Source of the DNA: Antennarius striatus
Lineage: Eukaryota > Chordata > Actinopteri > Lophiiformes > Antennariidae
Direction: 5' to 3'
DNA length: 64,000 bases
NCBI RefSeq assembly: GCF_040054535.1
Contig: NC_090779.1
Coordinates: forward strand, 20,136,501-20,200,500
Below the pieces are notes generated by a model. It worked only from the letters and a program-made list of their open reading frames with translations. It did not search any database and was not told the origin of the DNA. Of the stretch, positions 28,433 through 39,952 are shown one piece after another. Made by a program: the position numbers and the translations under genes. The stretch's first letter is position 1. Every line of letters starts with the position of its first letter.

Positions 28433-28501
<69 letters not shown>
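28433..28501 (+). repeat. (CA)n microsatellite
   Basis: About 68 bp of perfect CA dinucleotide repeat. The reverse strand gives a spurious Cys-Val open frame. Confidence 0.95.
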
Positions 28502-28503
<2 letters not shown>

Positions 28504-29800
28504 GACTCTAAGCCGACAACTATCACCCACTACATGGTTCCTTTCCCTGTATCCGGTGCTGTATGGTGAGTCAGCCAAACCACAAGATGAGTCGCCACCT
28601 CTTCTGCCTTTAATGCGTCCATACCATAGATGCCACAGGAAGTGGATATGAGTGTTGAATCATCATCCTCTCACCCTGGTCTCACCCCCTCCCACCATCA
28701 TCACAATACATCCACACTGCGATGCTGCTGTCAGTCATCCAGCACTGTTACTACACTCTCCTTTGACATCTCACCTCCTTCCCCCGCTCCCTTCAATGCA
28801 TCTTTGCTACTCTGCATGGGGATCCACAGCTGCAGCATTGCAAGGGAAGCGTCTTGAAGATGCTCCCAGCCAGCCTTTAACAAGCATCCCAATCCAGCTT
28901 CTCACATGTTTTAATCCTCACCAGAGGACGAGTCTGTGATAAAGACTCTCCCTCCTCTTCTCACTTGGTTGCTCTCTGTATTTTTCCGCCTTTTTCTTCG
29001 TTTCACTCTTTTTTGTGTAGCTCTGACAACCAGCACAAAGACACGATCTATTTCAAGACTGATCTTATCGTCATTTAGTCTCCTGCACAGAAACACGCAA
29101 ATGCACACTGTGACTGCACAGTCTGTACTGAACTTACAAATTAAACTGTGAAGAACTTGATTATGACAACATTTTCTTTCAAGGGACAAACATTTGATTA
29201 ACATAATGTAGCTCCAGCATCATTGTTTATGTCACCAGAGCCATATACACACACTCTGCACCAACAGTAAAAGAAAATTTCCCTTGAAATCATGTTTTTT
29301 TTAATGTTACAATGTGAACAGCATGTGTAATACTTCAGTCTACAGACAGTTGTGTAATTTTGGGATGCTTCTAAAAACACTAAGTGGGTGATGAGGTTGC
29401 AGAGACTGAATTTTCCATGTGGAACTAGAAAATAGACAGATGGTCCTCTTTTTCTTTGTGCTCATTGAATATTTATTGGTTTCTAGTAAGAATATATCCT
29501 GAAATCTAAATGTTTGAATTGTCAGAAAACAAAAGGAATGCAATGACAAGAAGCAGGTTAATATTCACACAAAAGAACAAAAGGTTTTTAGGAGACTAGA
29601 GCTAGTAAAGGTGAAGAACAGCAAAAATATTTCAACAAATCTACCGAAGAGAAGACAAAAGTAAATAAACAGACAAATTACACAGGAATTAAATACAACA
29701 GAAAATAAGAAACTGCAACATCCTGCGAAGGGTAGGTCAGAGTACCCTGAAAGTAGTACCTGACAAGTGCATAGCTCTGATCTTTCAGGGTAGGTCAAAG

Positions 29801-29965
29801 CTGGCCTGGAAATGTCTCAGGACACCCCCCGAAGAGCTAATTGAGATGTCTGGGGAGAGGGAAGTGTGGGCATCCCTGCTGAGAGTGTTGCCACTGTGAC
29901 CCAGCTCCAGATACATGGTCGAAGATGGATGGACGGAATGATGGATTGAATGATGGATGGATGAG
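29801..29965 (+). mobile_element. 3' end of an L2-like LINE (fragment)
   Basis: The plus strand translates as LAWKCLRTPPEELIEMSGER then EVWASLLRVLPL and a TGA stop at 29897-29899. This is the typical C-terminal end of a fish L2/Maui-type reverse-transcriptase ORF (LAWERLGVPPEELEEVSGER-like). A run of gatg-type short repeats follows (29926-29965), as expected for the 3' tail. Only the last few dozen codons survive. The clade name is from memory and uncertain. Confidence 0.65.
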
Positions 29966-30229
29966 TTAAATTAATTCCAACAGTTGTCTCTATATGTCTG
30001 TAATTCGATGTGGAAATGGAGGAAAATTTGTTTAGGTTTTACTCTAGTTCAGAAGGGACTTTTTCTCTTTTTTTTTTGCTGTTACTCTTGAGATGGAGGT
30101 TAGATATTTTTCTCTATTGGAGCCAGAGAACACAAAGCAGGTGCTGTCACCATGGCAACCAGTACCTCTACTTCAAGATGATATACCTGTAGCTGAATGA
30201 GATGAACTCATTGTGCACACACAACTTTT

Positions 30230-30600
30230 AAGCAACTTATTACATCCCCCTTCAAAGCGGTGATGTAATGTAATTGTCAGTGTTTGTGTGTTTGTCCATC
30301 TGTCTGTCCGCTCGTCCGTTAGTCCACCTAATATCTTTGTAACCGTTGCAGATAGAAAGATGAAACAAAAAGCACATTACTCGGGCAGCAAAGGGGATGA
30401 AAATGAGATGATGACCTTGACCTTGAGTAAAGTAAGTGAAGATCCAATTTAAACTTTTGTACACTCAGGAACTGGGTAAGACAGAAAGACAAGGGAGAAG
30501 ACCAGTGTGAGTAAGACCATAGATCAAAGTGATCAAAGTATGAAAGTGAGTCAGAGCACTAGCTTTGATCTTTGACCTATGCATGTAGGTCAGGGTAAAA
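30230..30600 (+). repeat. Dispersed repeat family B, copy 1
   Basis: This shares a core of about 200 bp with 49664-49870 and 58705-59000: 'ttcaaagcggtga', a 'gtccgttagtccacc' block, the near-invariant 'agatagaaagatgaaacaaa', 'aaagcacattactcg' and 'gaaaatgagatga'. The right part contains 'gaccatagatcaaag' and 'agctttgatctttgacc'. No coding potential is evident and the class is unknown to me. A similar fragment (catagctctgatctttcagg) occurs at about 29770. Confidence 0.75.
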
Positions 30601-32051
30601 TTTTGAATTCAAGGGTGTCGCGGGATGTTGCAGTCTGACTGCCTTGTTAAATAAGATATATGCTTTATTAGACTGTAAATTATAGAACATTTAATTTATA
30701 AGATATATGATTCATGGTTCTTGTTTTTGGAATTGCAAGTAGGATAAAAGCTGATCCATATTTTTTCACAGAAATACAGGCTCTGATGGTCTTCGGCTTG
30801 CGTAAGCTGCTCTCTTTTTGGGTGTTATCCTCACCTGCAGCTGGTCCAAACAGCAGCATGCTTTATATGGAGGGTTTGAAATTATGTGAATATTAGAGCC
30901 ATTGCACTGAAGAGATGTCTTTAGCTGTCTCAAGTGAATTAGATCCATGGATTGGTAGAGAATGAGGGGAGCACATGGACCTCTGTAATCTCCTAACAAA
31001 ATCTTGGTCAGTCCTGCACAGTGAACCACTTGACCTAGTCTTAGTCATGCGCTTTATGGTTTGATTTTGACAATTAAAATTTAACATGTTTTCCTCTTTT
31101 ACTGTGTTAACTTTTGCATTACCTGCCTTTGAACTTGTTCATCAATACAGACTTTCTTTTGTGGTTTGAATCACAATATTAATGACAGAATCACAGAATA
31201 TGGTTTCTTATCCTCAACATAATTAAGTCACTCTTCATCTTTAACTGCAGCTTTAATGAACTGTCTGCATCCATAAATGATGAGGATTATGTTAAGGATG
31301 GTGGTTATGAGTGACAATAGCATATCCTTGTGCTACAGAACATAAAGGTGGTTGAGCAGCATCAAATTTAACTAAGCCCACCAGAAGACCTAAAAAGAAA
31401 AGATTTTAAGCATGGTTATCGAAAGCAATGTTGACTTTCGCACATCAAATCACTTAAATCTTCCTCCAAGATGTGGTTTTCAGTGATGGTCTTCATTAAG
31501 TTTTCTTACGCCAATTTCGGAAAGAAAAATGAACTACAATGTGTGCTAGTCTACACTCCATCCACTAGGTGGTAGTCACGAACTACAAACACGTTCCCAG
31601 ACTGGAAAACATCAAACATATTAAGTCGTTCAACAACAGTCTATTGAAAATGTTTAATTTTTTTTTTGCAGGCACCAGAAATAACTCCTGCAATACAGTA
31701 CAGTTACTTAGACATGTACAGGTAATTTCTTAATGAACACACTTCTCAAACAATTCTTCCATGCATCTTCAATGTGATAATTAGCTTCCACTACTTAAAG
31801 GCACACATGATTAATAATATATGTATAATGGACATACAAAAACCAAACCAGGGAAAAAAATACACTTCTCACATTTGTCTGCATTCACCAAGCACTTCAA
31901 ATAATCTGTTATTTCTGAGGCATCATTGGTTTAAAGATGATCCCAAGAACCACAAAAGTTGCAAACATGACAAGCAAGTTAAGGGTCAACCTGCTTGTTT
32001 CTCATCTGATTTCTTTCCCGTAACAGTAAAGCCATCATGAAGTCACTGACA

Positions 32052-35000
32052 TTAACTTCCAGGGCTCAATTTGTTCTGTGGATGGAGAGAAGTCTGGTTA
32101 AAATTTTACCAACAAAAACATTAAGGAGCAACAAATTGTTTTTGTGTACCTTCTTTGCGTTATTCACACATTGCATGTAGGCTGAGGCTATACTCGAGCA
32201 GGACAAAGTCTTTCCGGTGTTCTCGTTGTAGCATTTTAAAATCTGACTCTGCAAATCACCACACACCGGCTGAAAGTTGAAACGCCTGACAAACAAAAAA
32301 AGACAAGTGCGCTTTAAATAGCACTATTTGTTTAGGGGGCTTATGATGACTTGTATGCTAGGTTGGACAGTAAGGAGGGAGAGACTGATCTATACCGGTT
32401 GGCAAGACAGAGAGACAGAGATGGGAAGGATGTGCAGCAGGTTAGGGTGATTAAGGATAGGGATGGAAGTCTATTGACAGGTGCCAGTAGTGTGATGGGA
32501 AGATGGAAAGAGTACTTTGAAGAGTTGATGAACGTGGAAAATGAGGGAAAACAAAGACTAGAAGAGGTGACTGTTGTGGACCAGGATGTAGCAAAGATTA
32601 GTCAGGATGAAGTGAGGAGGGCATTGAAGAGGATGAAGAGTGGAAAGGCAGTCGGTCCTGATGATATACCTGTAGAGGTATGGAAGTGTCTAGAAGAGGT
32701 GGCAGTAGAGTTTCTGACTGGGTTGTTCAACAGGATCTTAGATAGTGAGAAGATGCCTGAGGAATGGAGGAGAAGTGTGCTGGTGCCCATTTTTAAGAAC
32801 AAGGGAGATGTGCAGAGTTGTGGCAACTACAGAGGAATAAAGCTGATGAGCCATACAATGAAGTTATGGGAAAGAGTAGTGGAAGCTAGACTAAGGGCAG
32901 AAGTGAGCATTTGTGAGCAGCAGTATGGTTTCATGCCAAAAAAAAAGTACTACAGATGCAGTATTTGCTTTGAGGATGTTGATAGAGAAGTACAGAGAAG
33001 GCCAGAGGGAGCTGCATTGTGTTTTTGTAGACCTGGAGAAAGCTTATGACAGGGTGCCCAGAGAGGAACTGTGGTATTGTATGAGGAAGTCTGGAGTGAC
33101 AGAGAAGTATGTTAGAGCGGTGCAGGACATGTATGAGGACTGTAAGACAGTGGTGAGGTGTGCTGTAGGTGTGACAGAGGAGTTCAAGGTGGAGGTGGGA
33201 CTGCATCAGGGATCAGCTCTGAGCCCCTTCTGGTTCGCTATGGTGATGGACAGGCTGACAGACGAGGTTAGACAGGAATCTCCATGGACTATGATGTTTG
33301 CAGATGACATTGTGATCTGTAGTGAGAGCAGGGAACAGGTGGAGGAGAAGCTAGAGAGGTGGAGGTTTGTCCTGGAAAGGAGAGGAATGAAGGTTAGCCG
33401 CAGTAAGACAGAGTACATGTGTGTGAATGAGAGGGACCCAAGTGGAAGAGTGAGGTCACAGGGAGAAGAGATCAAGAAGGTGGAGGATTTTAAGTACTTA
33501 GGGTCAACAGTCCAGAGCAATGGAGAGTGTGGAAAAGAGGTGAAGAAGTTTGTACAGGCAGGATGGAACGGGTAGAGGAAAGTGTCAGGTGTGATGTGTG
33601 ATAGAAGAGTTTCAGCTAAAATGAAAGGAAAGGTGTACAAAACTGGTGAGACCAGCGATGTTGTTTGGTCTATAGAGACAGTGTCACTGAAGAAAAGACA
33701 GGAGACAGAGCTGGAGGTAGCAGAGATGAAGATGCTGAGGTTCTCTCTGGGAGCGACCAGGAAGGATAGGATCAGGAATGAGTACATCAGAGGGACAGCA
33801 CATGTTAGAGGTTTTGGAGATAAAGTCATAGAGGCCAGACTGAGATAGTTTGGACATGTCCAGAGGAGAGATAGTGAATATATTGGTAGAAGGATGCTGA
33901 GTTTTGAACTGCCAGGTAGGAGGCCTAGAGGAAGACCAAAGAGGAGGTTTATGGATGTAGTGAGGGAGGACATGAAGGTAGTTGGTGTGAGAGAAGAGGA
34001 TGCAAAGGACAGGGCTAGATGGAGGCAACTGATTCGCTGTGGCGACCCCTGAAGGGAAAAGCCGAAAGGAAAAGAAGAAGAAGTGCAGGTAATACCACAA
34101 CTAATGAAACAGCATTCTTTTTCAAATGTATATTTCCATTATGTTCTTGTGAGTCACCATGTGTCACTGCACTCTATTGGTTAACTTCATAGATGAGAAA
34201 AATGTTCATACATTATGAGAAGTGTGATGCAGGGTGATGAACTCACGCAAAGCGGTTATGAGTCTCCTCCTTGCCCTTCTGGAAGCTCTCACCAGTGACT
34301 TTGTAAAACTCAGCACACTGTTAAAAACGGTCAAAACACCAAACTTATAGTCACGTTCAAACATCACAAGCTGCCAAACACAAGCTGCTATTTCTGAGGA
34401 GTGAATTGTGTTGATGGTGTGAGAACTGATTAAACTCTGTCTCTAATCACTGTACACTGAGATAAGAAGAAAAAAAAGCTTCATAGTAAGTATTTTCAAT
34501 GAGTATCTTATGAATGAAGAACTTTTCAGTTTTACAGTTGACTTTTGTCTTTGTGTATGGTGTAAATACATTTTTGCTGCATTTCTGCTTTATAATTGAA
34601 CACTTCATATTACCACTACATCAACAGTCATCCACTGACTTATTATCAAGAAATCATCACCCAACGATATGTAAGAGAAAAAAATGGCTAAAAATTAATC
34701 GATTCCTAGTTTAGGTCAGAAACTTATGAATAAATCATTCTGCGCTTTCTGGGCATAATTGGGTGACAAACGTAAGTCGTGAATAAATCATTAACTGATG
34801 ACAATAAGGCAAATTTATGAGAAAACAGACACTCATTTAATCATTCAGCAGTTGTGAAGACATATCACCACTCATTCAGTGTTTCTGACCAACTGAGGAA
34901 TGTTCAGTAAATGTTTAGTTTGGTTTCCACCAAATCCAAAAACTTACAGGAACATTTAGCTCACCTTTTTTTCAAGTTTAGCGATATGTTGCTTGAAGAG

Positions 35001-38000
35001 AGCATCTCGTTTCTTCAAACCTTCCTCTTTCTCGTCCAACTGATGAGCCTGCAGAGGGTTTATATGTTTATAATGACTTCGCAAAACTGTATAAATGTTT
35101 TCATACCACTGCCAAGCCTCATAGTATAATATTTTACAGATATGCAAATTTTATATCACTATAAATAATCAGTCTTTTCATTTTCTGTCCCATCATTGAA
35201 GAGACTGCAGGTGTGTTGAGAGTGGGTGCGATTAGAGCAGAATGAAAGTGAAAAAAATGAGTCATGCAAGTATACCACCTCACTCACTCCCACCTCACCT
35301 TCACCTCCATCCACTGAAACAAGAAAAGAGGGCAAGAAAGGAAGACATTAAGAGAAAGGAAAGAATATCTCAGGTCCTGCCACATACATACGTCACTCGT
35401 GTTCTCTAGAGCTTACATAAAGCTGCACCAGGAGTTTCTGATCTTCTGTCTTCATTTTCTCCTTCATGATGGCCTCTGACAGTTTCTCCATGTATGCAGC
35501 ACTTTCAGCCTCCAGCGTCTTCTTTACCTGTTCCTCCACCTGAACGCGAGCTGCTGCTCTGGCCTCAGCCTCAGCCTCAGCCTTCAACAGCTCCAGCCTT
35601 CACATGTGACACAGGCCCCATTTACATCAATGAAAAACATTTCTCACACTTGATTTTAGAAAATTATTAGCAATTACTGATTATTCAATACAATTGTCAG
35701 TAACTGCAATATTTGAGAGTTTTTTTTGGTCCAAATCGCTAAATAAACTACAGATTACAGTTTTTCCAGTGGAAAAATTTCCAAGAAAATGAGTTGCATC
35801 TACATTTGAAAAGTTTGAATTTTTGGCACTTTAAGTGATTACATAACTGATTATTTCAGCATTACTGTGTATGGTGAACATCCTGATCACAAAACACCGC
35901 AGCAGGTTTGTGTATTTTTTCTCATTTCATCCACATATTTTGCATTCAATCTTTCCCAGTAATTTTGTCCTTACTGTTGCTGCAGTTCCTGTCTTCTCTG
36001 GCTGATCTCCTCCTCCAGACTTCTCTGCATCTCCTCTTTGATTTTCTTCCTCAGCTCTTCCTCTACCTCCTCAGCAGAAACAGGCAAAGCTGCACGAAAA
36101 CACATCCATTCAATCAGTTCCGCTGGTGTATTTCCATTTCTAAAGTCGTTGACATTCACAATGTTCCAGTCTGCTCACCTGAGGTAGGCGTTGGCTCTGA
36201 GACCTCAGCAGGTGGTTCATCCACAACAATCGGGGGTAGCAATAGGCTGACGGTGGGCTCCTTCACAGGTGGAGGTTCCATGAGGGGTTCACTAACAGGT
36301 GCATCAACCGGTACTATACCCACTTCCATGCAGTCAACAGGTGTGGAGGGATCTTCAATGGCGACGTCTTGACTAGTAGATGGTGCTACTGCTGGATCTG
36401 ATGAAGGTGGGGCCAGTTCAAACGCAGGAGGTGGATCCACAGCTGGAACCGGGTTTGGAAGCACTTCTTCAACCGTAGCAGGTAGAACTACAGGGTCAAT
36501 AAGGGTCCCTTCGGCTGGCAGTGGTAAAACTAGAGCTTCAACTGGAGCTGAAGCAACAGGACAGGTCAGGATTATTGGCTCATCTGGCGCACGTTCAAAA
36601 GAGGGTGGAGACTGGACTTCTACAGGTGGTGTCAACAAAACAACTGGTTCAAGAAGTTCAGAGGGAGCTCCAGTTGGAGGTGGTGGCTGAATAGGTTCAG
36701 AAGGTAAAGATGATATCAGAGGTTCAGGTGGAGCTGCAGTCTCTGTGGGTGACTCCACAGGTGGAGGCTGGACTACTGAGTCACTTATTGGGGGAGTAGA
36801 CATGATTTCTGGTTCTACAAGAGTTGGGATGAAAGATTCAACAGCTGGAAGCACTACTGGCTCCACCACTTTAGGTGGAGGAGATTCTGGTTCCACATGT
36901 ACTTCTAATTGTGGTGAAGGTGTGACTGAAGGTGGAGGAGGGGTTGAGATTACAGGCTCTGCTAGAACTGTGTGTTCCACAGATGAGGGAAGAAATGAGT
37001 CAACAGGAGGAACTTCCACAGACTGTGGTGTGGATGGGACAAGTTCAGCTAGCGGTGGGCTCTTAGGCTCTGGAGATGGAGGTGGGGCTGTAGGCTCTAA
37101 AGGGGAGGGAGGAGGGGGGTTAAATTCCACAGAAGGAAATTCCACAGTCTGTGATGGGGCTGAGAAACCAGGGTCAGCTAGGGTTGGGCGTGGGGTTCCG
37201 GGCTCCACAGGGGCTGGGGGAGGGGAAAGAAACTCCACAGAAGGAAGAACTTCCACAGACTGTGGTGGGGCTGAGAAACCAGAGTCAACTAGGAGTGGGG
37301 TTGCAGGTTCTACAGAGGTTGGAGGGGGGCAGTGAAACTCCACGGGTGGAGGAACTTCCACAGACTGCGGTATGGATGGGACAACCTGAGAAGGAGGTGG
37401 AGGTGAGGCAGAAACAACAGGGTCGTCTAGAGGAGCGGGTGGGGTTGCAGGCTCCACTTTGATTGGTGGAGGTGAATTAAACTCCATTGGGGGAGGAACT
37501 TCCACAGACTGTAGTATGGATGGGACTACTTGAGGAGTTGGAGGTGAGGCAGAGAAACTTTCAGCTGGAGGTGGAGTATCAAGCTCTACAGATGGAGGAG
37601 GAGGAGGAGGCTCTACATAGGTTAAAGGAGGGAAGTGAAACTCAACAGACGGAGGAACTTCTACAGTTTGAGGTGGAGATGGGGCTACTTGAGGAGGTGG
37701 AGGAGGAGGTGATGCTGAGATAGCAGGGCCTGCCAGAGGTGGAGGTGTACGTGTAACCTCTACAGATGGAGGCAGGGCTTCCAGCTCAGCAGAGGTTGGA
37801 GGAAATGAGTGAAATGTCACAGGTGGAGGGATGAGTTTTACAGGAGGAGCAGGTGCCACTGATGGAGATGGGGATGAAGCTTCCTGGGGAGGTGGAGGGA
37901 AGACTGGGGGAGGAGGAGGCGGTGTCAAAACAGGACTGACAACAGAGGGGGTGGGAACTGGGGTGGGTGATGCAGGTGGAGGTAGAGAAGGTTTTTCATT

Positions 38001-39218
38001 CCGTGACGGATGAGGACGGATGACTGTCGAAGGTTGTCTCATCCGTTTGACGACGTTGTCTGACAGCTGAAGAGATAAGACGAAGAAGAACAAACTTACA
38101 ATTACAAACTTTTAAAAAGGCTATTCTTTGGCATAAACAACAAATTTTCTCTATTTTACAATCAGTTCTGCATCTACTTCTATAATTAAGACACACCACA
38201 GCAGTTTGCTTTTATCAGCCATTACCTTCCATCAAACATGAAACTGTTAAAGGAAGTTAAAGAAATCACAGACCCATCCCATCTACTCCAAACTTATTTC
38301 TCCATTCTCCATCCTTCAACTAGGTTACTGTTAAGTGTCAGGTTGTTCATAAGTAGTTGAAAGAATATGCTAAAAAAAAAGAAAAAAAATTTTAATAAAA
38401 GTTTTTTTGAAATTTCTATTTAGGTTATAAAAATAAATGAGTGAATATTTAATGAGTCCATAGTAACTCTTTTACCAACTCTTTGAAATCAGTTTTTTTT
38501 TTACAAAAAAACCCTGAAAATGTTAAAGTAAAAATTAAGACTAAATGTTAATGTTAAATTGTTAAAGACGTTAAAAATGTTAAAGTAAAAAATAAAAATA
38601 GAAATTCCTGACTCCGCCCCTTCATCCGGAGAACACCTTCCGTAATTTAAAATAATTGCCACACCAACCCCGCGATGACCCGCCCTCCCCCTCTTGGATT
38701 GGCTGACCCTGATGGCCTTAGTCCCACCCTAACCAATCAGTAGCCCGCATATGCAACCAAACCCCTCAATCTAACTCGTCAATCAGAGACCTACTGAAAT
38801 AGGAAGGCGGGTCATGACTTGTCTAGTGAGTTTTAAAATTAATCACCCAGTCGTGTTTTGTTTTTTTGTTTTTTTATTCTTCATGGAACATTATTTCATA
38901 ACACGAGGTGAACCTAGAAAACCCAACTCCATAGGTTTATTTTGAGCCCATGATGACCTTCCTCTATTTAAAATTTAAAAACATTTAAAACCACAGTCAT
39001 TATTGCGCACCTGTCACACAATAAGGAAAATGGGTTCAATCTCCTAGGACTCATTCACCCTATAACCGAGGTTTCCATGCAGAAACAAGTGCACCACAAC
39101 ATTTCTTTCCACAGTATTTCTTCATTCTCGCGTGGCTTCCACTCACCCGAATGCCCTCCACAAAAAACACCCCCTCGTCATTCTGTGGAGAGAACTGACT
39201 GGAGCTGTTGCCCCCCAT
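32052..39218 (-). CDS. chchd3: MICOS subunit MIC19 (CHCHD3) with giant proline-rich insert
   Basis: Nine in-phase exons (39147-39218, 36179-38066, 35975-36089, 35417-35597, 35299-35313, 34965-35048, 34247-34317, 32150-32285, 32052-32075) encode 861 aa; mammalian CHCHD3 is about 227 aa. Seen directly: N-terminal MGGNSSS (myristoylation signal), the family motif VEGIRLSDNVVKRMR across exons 1-2, a coiled coil in exons 3-7 (VSAEEVEEELRKKIKEEM, DEKEEGLKKRDALFKQHI) and a C-terminal CHCH domain with twin CX9C (C817/C827 and C838/C848). MIC19 sits in the mitochondrial intermembrane space, binds MIC60 and SAM50 and maintains cristae junctions. The excess length is entirely exon 2, 1,888 nt with no stop, encoding repeated Pro/Val/Glu-rich units (PQSVEVPPxVEF...). 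Exon 5 is a 15-nt microexon (WMEVK). I prefer chchd3 to chchd6 because slc35b4 is next door, as in human 7q33. Confidence 0.88.
32336..34085 (+). mobile_element. 5'-truncated RTE-like non-LTR retrotransposon
   Basis: The reverse-transcriptase ORF of a LINE lies antisense in chchd3 intron 7. Motifs in order: GKAVGPDDIPVEVWK, GNYRGIKLMSHTMKLWERVV, FVDLEKAYDRVPREELW, LHQGSALSPFWFAMVMD, catalytic MFADDIVICSES at about 33292-33327, KYLGSTVQ and a C-terminal GRRPRGRPKRRFMDVV ... RWRQLIRCGDP ending in a stop. A purine-rich tail (gaaaagaagaagaag) follows. It is dead: a one-base slip in an A-run near 32940 shifts frame, and two Trp codons are stops (about 33573 and 33847). The N-terminal endonuclease is missing. 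The divergence is modest, so the insertion is fairly young. The RTE assignment is from remembered C-terminal motifs. Confidence 0.85.
36250..38020 (-). repeat. Degenerate tandem coding repeat inside chchd3 exon 2
   Basis: The middle of exon 2 encodes about seven units of 40-50 residues built on PQSVEVPPSVEF, then PPPxxVEPxTPPP, then a DPxxSAxPPPP linker. The DNA shows matching repeats such as gaacttccacagactgtggt and its variants. Flanking parts are less regular but remain rich in Pro, Val, Glu and Ser. The frame is open throughout despite the repetition, which argues for coding selection. Expected structure: extended and disordered. Confidence 0.8.
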
Positions 39219-39952
39219 CCACACCCGCAGCCACACACCGCTACGAGGACAGCGTGGGTAATTTCAATCGTATTAATCCACAACGTGGATTTGAGCTCTG
39301 TGAAAGCCACTCGTGTGACAGTGGAAGATACCTGCCCACCCCACCAATTAAGCGTGAACAACAGCAGCTGCTATTGGCTGCAGCTGAACAACATTCATCT
39401 GGATTGGTGGACATGTGAGAGAACATCGTGTCCCAGCCTCCAGCAATAACAAAACATGAGTTTGACTTCTTAAAAGTATTTTTTATCAATTTCGCTCCGG
39501 TTATATTAATTTTTTTTCCTGACATTTTTCCTTAAAATCTGAGATATTTTGGCATGAAAGCAAATTTCAGCTACTCTATGAACTCTGTGTAGTCAAACAT
39601 TATTTTACATGCAGAATTATTTACATTTTATCAACTGATGGACATTGGTCTTGCTGATGAGTGAATTACTTGACATCCTCAGCAAATAAATGTTTAGCAA
39701 TTGCAGACAATCCTACAACGTCAAATAAAAAGCAGCTGGGCATTGCATTTTTTGGGAGAGGAACACATAACGGGGGAAATTTCCTGGACTTTATTGACCA
39801 TAAAGAAATGATGGGGTACTATGGGAAACGATACACAATCATGTATGAAAATAATTTGATTCAACAGTATAAAACTGCTTTGGTTCAGCTAACCAAAAAG
39901 AAGTCCAACACAGAATTTATCTTTTTAACCGCCAGTCCCTTCCAGTTCTTTT

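Larger units (their letters stand above)
21777..32051. other. 10-kb interval without recognisable genes
   Basis: Between the net1 start codon and the chchd3 stop codon I find no exon chain with homology I recognise. Open frames are short and lack conserved motifs. The net1-proximal 21,400-21,950 presumably holds its promoter. The interval contains a TACA microsatellite, a CA microsatellite, a LINE 3' end, a family B repeat and otherwise AT-rich unique-looking DNA. The stretches 23.3-27.7 kb and 27.7-29.3 kb could hold regulatory elements or lncRNA, which sequence inspection alone cannot show. Confidence 0.6.

Noticed and set aside
28349-28651. Thr-His and Cys-Val repeat frames
   Set aside because: Translation of a CA microsatellite.
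32351-33575. Host gene encoding a craniofacial-development-protein-2-like product
   Set aside because: The motif order and FADD centre are those of a LINE reverse transcriptase, and the frame is broken.
36745-37335. Gly/Ser/Thr-rich plus-strand frames opposite chchd3 exon 2
   Set aside because: These are antisense shadows of the proline-rich coding repeat. They lack splice context and homology.
39143-39361. Minus-strand frame (SSTVTRVAFTELKSTL) considered as chchd3 exon 1
   Set aside because: The exon MGGNSSSQFSPQNDEGVFFV at 39147-39218 in another frame has the start codon, myristoylation signal, family motif and correct phase.
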